In this document: positions 23,551-30,131 of the stretch, piece after piece
Layout of the letters: every line of letters begins with the position of its first letter
Position numbering within the stretch: the stretch's first letter is position 1
Source: Candidatus Mediterraneibacter excrementigallinarum
Lineage (GTDB): Bacteria; Bacillota; Clostridia; Lachnospirales; Lachnospiraceae
DNA: 33,377 bases
Reading direction: 5' to 3'
Assembly: GCA_019120075.1 (NCBI GenBank)
Contig: DWVT01000116.1
Span: forward strand, 1-33,377
Notes under the pieces: generated by a model
What the model saw: the letters and a program-made list of their open reading frames with translations, nothing else
What the model was told of the DNA's origin: nothing
Databases searched by the model: none
Position numbers and translations under genes: made by a program

Positions 23551-25179
23551 ATGGGTATAACAGACGTCCTTTCTTTGTTTGGCGGTCTTGCTCTGTTCCT
23601 CTATGGAATGCAGATGATGAGCAATGGGTTGGAAGCAGCCGCCGGAAACAAGATGAAATCGATCCTTGAGAAACTCACTTCAAACCGCATAAAAGGCGTC
23701 CTTGTCGGAGCTGCGATCACGGCGGTGATCCAGTCCTCCTCCGCGACCACGGTCATGGTAGTAGGTTTCGTGAATTCCGGACTTATGACGCTGAAACAGG
23801 CGGTATGGATCATCATGGGCGCCAACATCGGTACGACTATTACAGGTCAGCTGATCGCCCTGGATATCGGAGCGATCGCTCCGCTCTTCGCGATCATAGG
23901 CGTGGCGGTGATGATGTTCGTCAAAAATGAGAAGGTACATCATATCAGCAGTATCTTTGCAGGACTGGGTATCCTCTTTATGGGAATGGATATGATGGGC
24001 GCAGCGATGGAGCCCCTTCAGGAGTCGGAAGCATTCATCAATCTGATGACCAAGTTCAGCAATCCGCTGATCGGAATCCTGGTAGGTGCGGTGTTTACTG
24101 CGATCATTCAGTCTTCCTCGGCATCCGTGGGTATTCTTCAGGCTCTTGCGGCGACGGGAATGGTCCCGCTGTCCAGTGCGGTTTATGTGCTGTTCGGACA
24201 GAATATCGGAACCTGTATCACAGCGGTCCTCGCTTCCATCGGCATGAAAGTCAATGCCAAGAGAACGACGATCATCCATCTGATGTTCAATATCATAGGT
24301 ACGATCATCTTTACGATCGTCTGTATGACTACGCCGTATGTACATCTGATTGAGTCCATCACACCGGGAGATCCGGTGGCGCAGATAGCAAATGCGCATA
24401 CTATATTTAATATAGTAACAACACTGATCCTTCTTCCGTTCGGAACGCAGATGGCGGATATCGCCGTGAAGATCCTTCCGGACAGCAAAAAAGAAGATGA
24501 TGAGGATCTGCGCCTCAAGTATATCCGTCCATTTGAGTCTTCCTATGCCATCGGTAACAGCGCTGTGGCTGTGACTCAGGTGCGGGAAGAAGTGGGCCGG
24601 ATGCAGGAGATGGTCATGAAGAACATCGGGGACGCATTTGACACTCTTATCAAATATGACGACAAGTCTCACAAGAAAGTGGAAGAGAGGGAAGAGTACA
24701 TCGACTATCTGAATAAGGGAATCTCGGAATACGTTGTCTCCCTGATGGCCAGCGAGATGTCCTCAGATGACTCCAGAAAGATCAACGGATATTATGCGAT
24801 CATAAGCAATCTGGAGAGGATCGGAGATCATGCGGTGAACATCGTGGAATATGCCGACGATATGAAGAAATGGGATCTGAAGTTCTCTGACAATGTACTG
24901 GAAGAACTGGAAGAGATGAAGAAACAGTGCATCGCTTCCCTGAATAATGTAAAGGACGTGGATTCAGGCAATGTGGCGGAAGTGCTCACTCAGGCAGTCG
25001 CCCTGGAGCAGAAGACGGACAACATGCGTGACAAGTATTTCAAGAAACAGATGCAGAGGCTGAAAAAAGGAAAGTGCAAGCCTCAGAGCGGAATCGTCTT
25101 CTCTGAAATCCTTACGGATTTTGAGCGAATCGGTGACCATGTGCTCAATATCGCTCAGGAATACAGGGAGATGGATTAA
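23551..25179 (+). CDS. Na+/phosphate cotransporter with PhoU-like domain
   Basis: The 542-residue protein joins a PNaS-family membrane part (about 1-310, roughly nine helices) to a cytoplasmic PhoU-like helical domain (about 335-540). The two signature repeats are present: QSSSA at 61-65 in VIQSSSATT and QSSSA at 187-191 in IIQSSSASVG. Both face the substrate path in the inverted-repeat architecture. In the tail, LERIGDHAVNI and FERIGDHVLNI are the paired PhoU E/RIGDH metal-binding motifs. It probably takes up phosphate with sodium and reports on it through the PhoU domain. TAAAGGAG at 23535-23542 is the ribosome binding site. A single-gene unit. Confidence 0.9.
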   Translation: MGITDVLSLFGGLALFLYGMQMMSNGLEAAAGNKMKSILEKLTSNRIKGVLVGAAITAVIQSSSATTVMVVGFVNSGLMTLKQAVWIIMGANIGTTITGQLIALDIGAIAPLFAIIGVAVMMFVKNEKVHHISSIFAGLGILFMGMDMMGAAMEPLQESEAFINLMTKFSNPLIGILVGAVFTAIIQSSSASVGILQALAATGMVPLSSAVYVLFGQNIGTCITAVLASIGMKVNAKRTTIIHLMFNIIGTIIFTIVCMTTPYVHLIESITPGDPVAQIANAHTIFNIVTTLILLPFGTQMADIAVKILPDSKKEDDEDLRLKYIRPFESSYAIGNSAVAVTQVREEVGRMQEMVMKNIGDAFDTLIKYDDKSHKKVEEREEYIDYLNKGISEYVVSLMASEMSSDDSRKINGYYAIISNLERIGDHAVNIVEYADDMKKWDLKFSDNVLEELEEMKKQCIASLNNVKDVDSGNVAEVLTQAVALEQKTDNMRDKYFKKQMQRLKKGKCKPQSGIVFSEILTDFERIGDHVLNIAQEYREMD

Positions 25180-25269
25180 CAGTTCTGTTTTGTGAAAAAC
25201 AGAGAAAAATCAGGAAAAGCAGGGTAAAGAAAAGAAAATCACAAATCTTAGCGAAATCTTAACTTGACC

Positions 25270-25298
25270 TTGACAAATAAAATCTGAAAGAGTACAGT
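25270..25298 (+). promoter_or_regulatory. Promoter of the amt leader
   Basis: TTGACA (25270-25275), a 17-base spacer and TACAGT (25293-25298) make a near-consensus vegetative promoter 250 bases ahead of the amt start codon, so the transcript carries a long leader. Confidence 0.82.
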
Positions 25299-25313
25299 AA
25301 CATCATAAAAGCG

Positions 25314-25425
25314 AAGGCGCTTTGGAACAGATTCCAAAGCGCCTTTACTTTTACCATAAAAATACCTGAACCGGTACAAAGGTGTGCATTATCGGAAGCT
25401 TCGGCCTCCGGGATGCACTTTTTTT
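25314..25425 (+). promoter_or_regulatory. Candidate antitermination leader with terminator upstream of amt
   Basis: The first hairpin is a perfect stem, AAGGCGCTTTGGA (25314-25326) with its complement 25333-25345, leaving the six-base loop ACAGAT (25327-25332). A weaker second hairpin pairs ATACCT (25362-25367) with AGGTGT (25380-25385) and can present ACCGGT (25370-25375). Its 3' side overlaps a terminator stem GTGCAT/ATGCAC (25384-25389, 25413-25418) ending in seven T (25419-25425). Two loops with A at position 1 and G at position 4 recall ANTAR-protein targets, known on nitrogen genes of Firmicutes. No ANTAR gene is in the window. Confidence 0.55.
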
Positions 25426-25427
25426 GT

Positions 25428-25525
25428 GCGATAAGCCCTGCAAGCGGCTGCCGTGCTTGGACGAGCAGGTATTTGCAGGGCAACGGACAGCGAATAGCTT
25501 TGCTGTGAGCTGCCCGTGGTATCGC
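25428..25525 (+). other. Multibranched structured region just upstream of amt
   Basis: GCGATA (25428-25433) pairs with TATCGC (25520-25525). Inside are CCCTGCAA (25436-25443) with TTGCAGGG (25473-25480), containing CTGC/GCAG, and ACAGC (25487-25491) with GCTGT (25502-25506), flanked by ACGG/CCGT (25483-25486, 25514-25517). No known RNA family was recognised. The region occupies the place where the first 50 or so codons of a normal amt gene would be expected. Confidence 0.5.
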
Positions 25526-25547
25526 GGAGGATAGGGGGAATATCCTT

Positions 25548-27158
25548 ATGAAAAACATGATGGATTTCTGTATCGGAACACCGTGCTACTGGCTGGTGGG
25601 ATTCGGGATCATGTTTGCGGGGAGCGGACCTCTGATCGGAGGACTGGATCCGCTGATCCGCGGAAGTTATGATTTCGGAACTCTTCCGACCTGGTGCTAC
25701 GCGATTTTCCAGACGGTGTTCTGTGCGACAGCGGCGACGATCGTGTCAGGTTCCATGGCAGAGCGTACGAATTTTAAGGCTTACTGCATTTACAGTGCGG
25801 TGATCAGCCTTGTGGTATATCCGATCTCCGGTCACTGGATCTGGGGCGGCGGCTGGCTTTCCACGCTGAACTTCCATGATTTTGCCGGCTCAACCTGCGT
25901 ACATATGGTAGGAGGCCTGATCGCCTGCCTCGGCGCGGCAATGCTTGGCCCCCGTATCGGCAAATATGACAAGGACGGAAAGGCAAGAGCGATCCCGGGA
26001 CATAATATCACGGCAATGGCTCTGGGAGTTTTCATACTCTGGTTCTGCTGGTTCGGGTTCAACGGAGGTTCTACTGTTGCCATGACGGCGGATGCAGATA
26101 TGGAACTGGCGTCTCTGGTCATGTTTAACACGAACCTTGCTGCAGCTGTGGCGACGGTTGTGGGCATGATCTTCACATGGGTGCGCTATGGAAAGCCGGA
26201 TGTCTCGATCACATTCAACGCGGCTCTGGCAGGTCTGGTGGCGATCACAGCGCCCTGCGACTGTGTCACACCTGTGGGCGCTTTCTTCATCGGACTTATC
26301 GCAGGCTTCCTGGTGGTGCAGTCCGTAGAATTCTTCGACAATGTGGCGAAGATCGATGACCCGGTGGGCGCGGTTTCCGTGCATATGGTCAACGGAATCT
26401 GGGGTACTCTTGCAGTGGGACTTTTCAGCAACGGCGGTGACGGTGTTGCGGCAGGACTGTTCTACGGCGGCGGAGTCAGACAGCTCGGCATTCAGGCGCT
26501 CGGCATTGTCTCTGTGGCGGCATATGTGCTTATTGTAATGTTCATTGTATTTAAGATCATTGACAAGACAGTAGGGCTCCGGGTGCCGGCTCAGGTTGAG
26601 ATCGACGGTCTTGATATCCATGAGCATGGTCTTGCATCTGCATATTCCGGATTTGCCATCAACGATATGACAGGGATGGATATGGATGTGAATGAAAATA
26701 CGGATCTTGGAGAGGATGATTACAGCAAGGCATCAGAAAGCCAGATCAATGCGGCTGTCAAGGTGACGAAGAAACAGACTGTGGTGGATGGAGTTTATGA
26801 TACAGGAATGCATAAGGTGAGCATTATCTGCAGACTGGCGAAATTCGATGCTTTGAAAAACGCGCTTAATGATCTGGGAGTGACCGGAATCACCATGACA
26901 CAGGTCATGGGCTGCGGCATCCAGAAAGGAGCAGGCGAGAAATACCGCGGCGTTGAACTTGACGCAAATCTTCTCCCGAAGGTGAAAGTAGAAGTCGTGG
27001 TCAGCAAGATCTCGGTGGATTCTGTCATCGAAGCTGCGAAGAAAGCGCTGTATACAGGACACATCGGAGACGGAAAGATCTTTGTGTATAATGTGACGAA
27101 AGTCGTGAAGGTCCGCACCGGAGAGGAAGATTTTGCGGCTCTCCAGGATGTGGAGTAG
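25548..27158 (+). CDS. amt: Ammonium transporter fused to a PII domain, N-terminus apparently truncated
   Basis: The 536-residue product joins an Amt channel (about 1-345) to a linker and a GlnB-like PII domain (about 421-530). The pore histidines are present as His119 (CVHMVGG) and His279 (SVHMVNG). The protein opens at MKNMMDFCIGTP, where relatives have about 50 more residues, including helix 1 and a GFTRAKNAGNI segment. His119 corresponds to AmtB His168. The frame upstream reads AEDRGNIL, then a TGA at 25506-25508, with no alternative start. In the PII T loop, Tyr466 fits GlnB Tyr46, and Leu471 replaces the uridylylated Tyr51. GGGGG at 25534-25538, in the loop of an AGGATA/TATCCT stem, may be the ribosome binding site. 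Confidence 0.82.
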   Translation: MKNMMDFCIGTPCYWLVGFGIMFAGSGPLIGGLDPLIRGSYDFGTLPTWCYAIFQTVFCATAATIVSGSMAERTNFKAYCIYSAVISLVVYPISGHWIWGGGWLSTLNFHDFAGSTCVHMVGGLIACLGAAMLGPRIGKYDKDGKARAIPGHNITAMALGVFILWFCWFGFNGGSTVAMTADADMELASLVMFNTNLAAAVATVVGMIFTWVRYGKPDVSITFNAALAGLVAITAPCDCVTPVGAFFIGLIAGFLVVQSVEFFDNVAKIDDPVGAVSVHMVNGIWGTLAVGLFSNGGDGVAAGLFYGGGVRQLGIQALGIVSVAAYVLIVMFIVFKIIDKTVGLRVPAQVEIDGLDIHEHGLASAYSGFAINDMTGMDMDVNENTDLGEDDYSKASESQINAAVKVTKKQTVVDGVYDTGMHKVSIICRLAKFDALKNALNDLGVTGITMTQVMGCGIQKGAGEKYRGVELDANLLPKVKVEVVVSKISVDSVIEAAKKALYTGHIGDGKIFVYNVTKVVKVRTGEEDFAALQDVE

Positions 27159-27219
27159 ACGGATATTTTGGAAAAACTGCACCCTGTGTCCGAAAGGGGA
27201 TAGAAGAATCAAAAAAGAA

Positions 27220-27254
27220 TTGACAGTATAGTTTCCTCCGTTTTACAGATACTA
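27220..27254 (+). promoter_or_regulatory. Candidate promoter region of spoVT
   Basis: TTGACA (27220-27225) with TACAGA at 18 bases (27244-27249) could be a vegetative promoter. Overlapping it, GTATA (27226-27230) and GATACTA (27248-27254) with 17 bases between them resemble a sigma-G forespore promoter with one mismatch in the -10. Confidence 0.45.
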
Positions 27255-27311
27255 CATTTAATGACAGAAAAAGTAAGAATGCAGAATCTTGTAAGACGGA
27301 GGAATTTTTAT

Positions 27312-27857
27312 ATGAAAGCGACAGGAATAGTAAGGAGGATCGACGACCTGGGGCGTGTCGTCATCCCGAAAGAGATCAGAAGAACGCTCCGGATCCGGGA
27401 AGGCGATCCCCTGGAGATATTTACAGACCGGGAAGGTGAGATCATACTGAAAAAGTATTCGCCCATCGGGGAGCTGGGAACTCTTGCAAGGCTGTATGCG
27501 GAAAGTCTTTCCCAGACGCTGGGGTGTACAGTGTGCATCACGGATATGGACCAGGTGGTGTCTGCCTCGGGAGCGGGAAAAAAAGACCTGCAGGATCAGT
27601 TTATCACAAGAGAGACGGAAAAACTGCTCCAGGAAAGAGGGCAGCTCCTGGCAAAGGCGGGGGATTCCGCCTATATCAGGGTCACAGCGGATATGGGAGC
27701 GTATCTCGATGAGGCGGTCTGCCCCATCATCAGCGAGGGGGATGTGATCGGATCTGTGATCCTTCTGAACCGGGACGAGAAGAAAAAGTTCGGCGAACTG
27801 GAGCAGAAGGTGGCCCAGAGCGCCGCGGATTTTCTGGGAAGACAGATGGCATCGTAA
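27312..27857 (+). CDS. spoVT: AbrB-family sporulation regulator, SpoVT-like
   Basis: The 181-residue protein has a swapped-hairpin AbrB DNA-binding domain at 1-50 (MKATGIVRRIDDLGRVVIPK, then RRTLRIREGDPLEIF) and a GAF-like domain (about 55-180). This is the layout of Bacillus SpoVT (about 178 residues), which adjusts forespore gene expression under sigma-G. The frame continues upstream, but ACGGAGGAA at 27297-27305 selects ATG 27312. The C-terminal domain begins YSPIGELGTLARLYAESL and ends DFLGRQMA. An effector for the GAF domain is not known. A sigma-G-like promoter is possible at 27226-27254. Confidence 0.85.
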   Translation: MKATGIVRRIDDLGRVVIPKEIRRTLRIREGDPLEIFTDREGEIILKKYSPIGELGTLARLYAESLSQTLGCTVCITDMDQVVSASGAGKKDLQDQFITRETEKLLQERGQLLAKAGDSAYIRVTADMGAYLDEAVCPIISEGDVIGSVILLNRDEKKKFGELEQKVAQSAADFLGRQMAS

Positions 27858-27999
27858 AGCCTGTTCACCTCGGGCGGCGGAAACGGCCGGGCGTGATCGT
27901 CTGAGGGGAAATTTTTTCTTTTCCGTTTCTGTCATAAATTTCCAGACCGGCTCATAGAATATATTCAGAAGAAAGCTGAGAGGTCAGGAGGGACATGAT

Positions 28000-28386
28000 A
28001 TGGAGAAAAAAGCGGGCGCGGTGACAGGGGTGCAGAGAAAAGCGGCGGATCTGCTGAAAGCGCTTCTGTGTGCGTATATCATCACAGGGATACTGCTGCT
28101 GGTTCTGGCACTGCTGCTCTATAAGCTGGGGCTGAGCGAGGAGAATGTAAATGCAGGAATTATCCTGATCTATGTGATCTCGACTTTTGCAGGAGGATTC
28201 GTCATGGGAAAACTGTCCGGAACGAGAAGGTTTCTGTGGGGGCTGATCGCGGGAGTGATCTATTTTGCGCTTCTGATCCTGATCTCTTTCGGGATCTATC
28301 ATTCGATCCAGTCCGGGGCGGGCAGTATGGCGACGACTCTTCTGCTGTGTGCCGGCGGCGGGATGCTTGGCGGGATGGTTTCATAA
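28000..28386 (+). CDS. TIGR04086 (YrzE-like) family membrane protein
   Basis: The 128-residue protein has four predicted membrane helices (about 20-41, 51-70, 78-98 and 106-126), with the conserved-looking STFAGGFVMGKLSGTRRFLWGL around 60-82 and a glycine-rich end, GGGMLGGMV. No function is established for the family. Its position just before the SCIFF genes and secDF agrees with the neighbourhood I recall for this family in Clostridia. The TCAGGAGGGA site at 27984-27993 is strong. Upstream, TCATAAA (27932-27938) and CATAGAAT (27953-27960) weakly resemble a sporulation sigma promoter. Confidence 0.75.
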   Translation: MEKKAGAVTGVQRKAADLLKALLCAYIITGILLLVLALLLYKLGLSEENVNAGIILIYVISTFAGGFVMGKLSGTRRFLWGLIAGVIYFALLILISFGIYHSIQSGAGSMATTLLLCAGGGMLGGMVS

Positions 28387-28394
28387 AAAAAGGG

Positions 28395-28423
28395 TTTCAA
28401 AACCTGAGTTCCTGTGCTATAAT
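28395..28423 (+). promoter_or_regulatory. Promoter of the SCIFF peptide gene
   Basis: TGCTATAAT at 28415-28423 is a perfect extended -10, with TTTCAA (28395-28400) at 17 bases. The start codon of the peptide gene is about 48 bases downstream. Confidence 0.7.
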
Positions 28424-28470
28424 GTTACGAGCAGATGTGCGAGAAGCACGAAAGAACAGGAGGGTAGGAC

Positions 28471-28614
28471 ATGAAACACATCAAGACATTGAATACACAG
28501 ACACTGAACAATACAGTGAAAAGAGGCGGATGCGGCGAGTGCCAGACATCATGCCAGTCTGCATGTAAAACATCCTGCACTGTAGGAAATCAGACGTGTG
28601 AGCAGAAGAAATAA
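28471..28614 (+). CDS. scfA: SCIFF peptide (six-cysteine ranthipeptide precursor)
   Basis: This 47-residue gene codes for a peptide beginning MKHIKTLNTQTLNNTVKRGG, followed by six cysteines at 21, 24, 28, 32, 36 and 43. It is almost identical in layout to SCIFF, the six-Cys-in-forty-five peptide found across Clostridia. The radical SAM partner encoded downstream forms a thioether from a cysteine sulfur to a threonine. In characterised SCIFF peptides this joins Cys32 and Thr37, and both residues are at those positions here. ACAGGAGGG at 28456-28464 is the ribosome binding site. The mature product's role is uncertain; ranthipeptides have been linked to population-level signalling in Clostridia. 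Confidence 0.95.
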   Translation: MKHIKTLNTQTLNNTVKRGGCGECQTSCQSACKTSCTVGNQTCEQKK

Positions 28615-28651
28615 GAGATTTCTTTCCGCTTGAAAAAAGAACAATGATGAG

Positions 28652-28674
28652 GGCAGCGGTCAAAAGCCGCTGCC
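28652..28674 (+). terminator. Intercistronic hairpin between SCIFF peptide and maturase
   Basis: GGCAGCGG (28652-28659) pairs with CCGCTGCC (28667-28674) around a seven-base loop, followed by only two T. It probably acts as a partial terminator or a 3' stabiliser, giving more peptide mRNA than enzyme mRNA. Confidence 0.6.
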
Positions 28675-28717
28675 TTACGCTTGTCCGTAAAAAACAGATG
28701 AAAGAGAGGTATTTCTG

Positions 28718-30112
28718 GTGATACATCAGTACCAGAACAACGGATATAATATCGTCCTCGATGTGAACAGCGGCGCTGTCCATGTTGTGGATCAGGAAGC
28801 ATATGACGTGATCGGCGTGCTTGCAGAGCAGAATGAGGAGCACACGCCGGAAACACTGAAGAGTCCGGAGACGGCTGCATACTTAAAGGAAAAACTCGGT
28901 GAAAAATACCCTCAGGAGGATCTGGATGATATCCTGGAGGCGGTGACGGAACTTGCGGAACAGGGAAGACTGTTCACAAAGGATGTCTATGAAGACTTTA
29001 TCGATGTGGTAAAGCAGAGAAAGACTGTTGTGAAGGCGCTCTGCCTGCACATCGCCCACGACTGCAATCTGGCATGTAAGTACTGCTTTGCAGAGGAGGG
29101 AGAATACCACGGCAGAAGGGCGCTGATGTCCTTTGAAGTGGGAAAGAAGGCTCTGGATTTCCTGATCGCGAATTCGGGAAACCGGAGAAACCTGGAAGTG
29201 GATTTCTTCGGAGGCGAGCCGCTTATGAACTGGCAGGTAGTAAAGGATCTGGTGGCGTACGGTCGGGAGCAGGAGAAGCTCCATGACAAGCATTTCCGTT
29301 TCACACTGACCACCAACGGTGTTCTTCTGAACGATGAGGTACAGGAGTTTGTGAACCGTGAGATGGACAATGTAGTCCTCAGCCTGGACGGCAGGAAAGA
29401 AGTCAATGACAGGATGCGCCCCTTCCGGAACGGAAAGGGAAGTTACGATCTGATCGTGCCCAAATTCCAGAAGCTTGCCGAGAGCAGGAACCAGCAGAAA
29501 TATTACATACGGGGTACATTTACCCGGGAAAACCTGGATTTCTCCGAGGATGTGAAGCATTTTGCGGATCTTGGATTCGAACAGATATCCATCGAGCCGG
29601 TGGTAGGGGAGGATACGGACCCGTATGCGATCCGGAAGGAAGACCTGCCGGTGATCTTTGAAGAATATGACAAACTTGCAAAATATATGGTAGAGCGGGA
29701 GAAGAGCGGGAGAGGATTTACATTCTTCCACTTCATGATCGATCTGGAGGGCGGCCCGTGCGTGTCGAAGAGACTGTCGGGATGCGGATCCGGGACCGAG
29801 TATCTCGCCGTGACGCCATGGGGAGACCTGTATCCCTGTCATCAGTTTGTGGGACAGGAAGAGTTTCTCATGGGAAATGTAGATGAGGGGATCACGAAAC
29901 CGGAGATTGCGGAAGAGTTCCGGGGATGCAGCGTGTACTCAAAAGAGAGCTGCCGGAAGTGCTTTGCCAGATTTTACTGCAGCGGAGGATGCATGGCGAA
30001 CTCTTACAAATTCCACCACACCATCAACGACACTTATGAGGTGAGCTGTGAGATGGAGAGAAAGAGAGTGGAATGCGCGATCATGATAAAGGCTGCTTTG
30101 GCAGACCAGTAA
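28718..30112 (+). CDS. scfB: SCIFF peptide radical SAM maturase
   Basis: The 464-residue enzyme has an N-terminal peptide-recognition region (about 1-95, PqqD/RRE-like, starting with the hairpin NIVLDVNSGAVHVVD). A radical SAM barrel follows with the cluster cysteines Cys116, Cys120 and Cys123 (CNLACKYC) and the SAM-binding GGEP in FFGGEPL. A C-terminal SPASM domain has many cysteines, in GGPCVSK, SGCGSG, YPCHQF, RGCSVY, ESCRKCFARFYCSGGC and EVSCEME, which hold two auxiliary [4Fe-4S] clusters. It installs the thioether in the peptide from 28471-28614. The start is GTG at 28718, eight bases after GAGAGG. No transporter or protease gene sits beside it. Confidence 0.95.
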   Translation: MIHQYQNNGYNIVLDVNSGAVHVVDQEAYDVIGVLAEQNEEHTPETLKSPETAAYLKEKLGEKYPQEDLDDILEAVTELAEQGRLFTKDVYEDFIDVVKQRKTVVKALCLHIAHDCNLACKYCFAEEGEYHGRRALMSFEVGKKALDFLIANSGNRRNLEVDFFGGEPLMNWQVVKDLVAYGREQEKLHDKHFRFTLTTNGVLLNDEVQEFVNREMDNVVLSLDGRKEVNDRMRPFRNGKGSYDLIVPKFQKLAESRNQQKYYIRGTFTRENLDFSEDVKHFADLGFEQISIEPVVGEDTDPYAIRKEDLPVIFEEYDKLAKYMVEREKSGRGFTFFHFMIDLEGGPCVSKRLSGCGSGTEYLAVTPWGDLYPCHQFVGQEEFLMGNVDEGITKPEIAEEFRGCSVYSKESCRKCFARFYCSGGCMANSYKFHHTINDTYEVSCEMERKRVECAIMIKAALADQ

Positions 30113-30131
30113 ACAGAAAGGAATGTTTGAC

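Noticed and set aside
25184-25203. TCTGTTTT/AAAACAGA hairpin after the phosphate symporter gene
   Set aside because: No T tract follows and the stem is A/T pairs mostly, so I could not support it as a terminator.
27932-27960. Sigma-E-like promoter ahead of the TIGR04086 gene (TCATAAA, CATAGAAT)
   Set aside because: The -35 match is weak and spacing is only approximate, so it is mentioned but not called.
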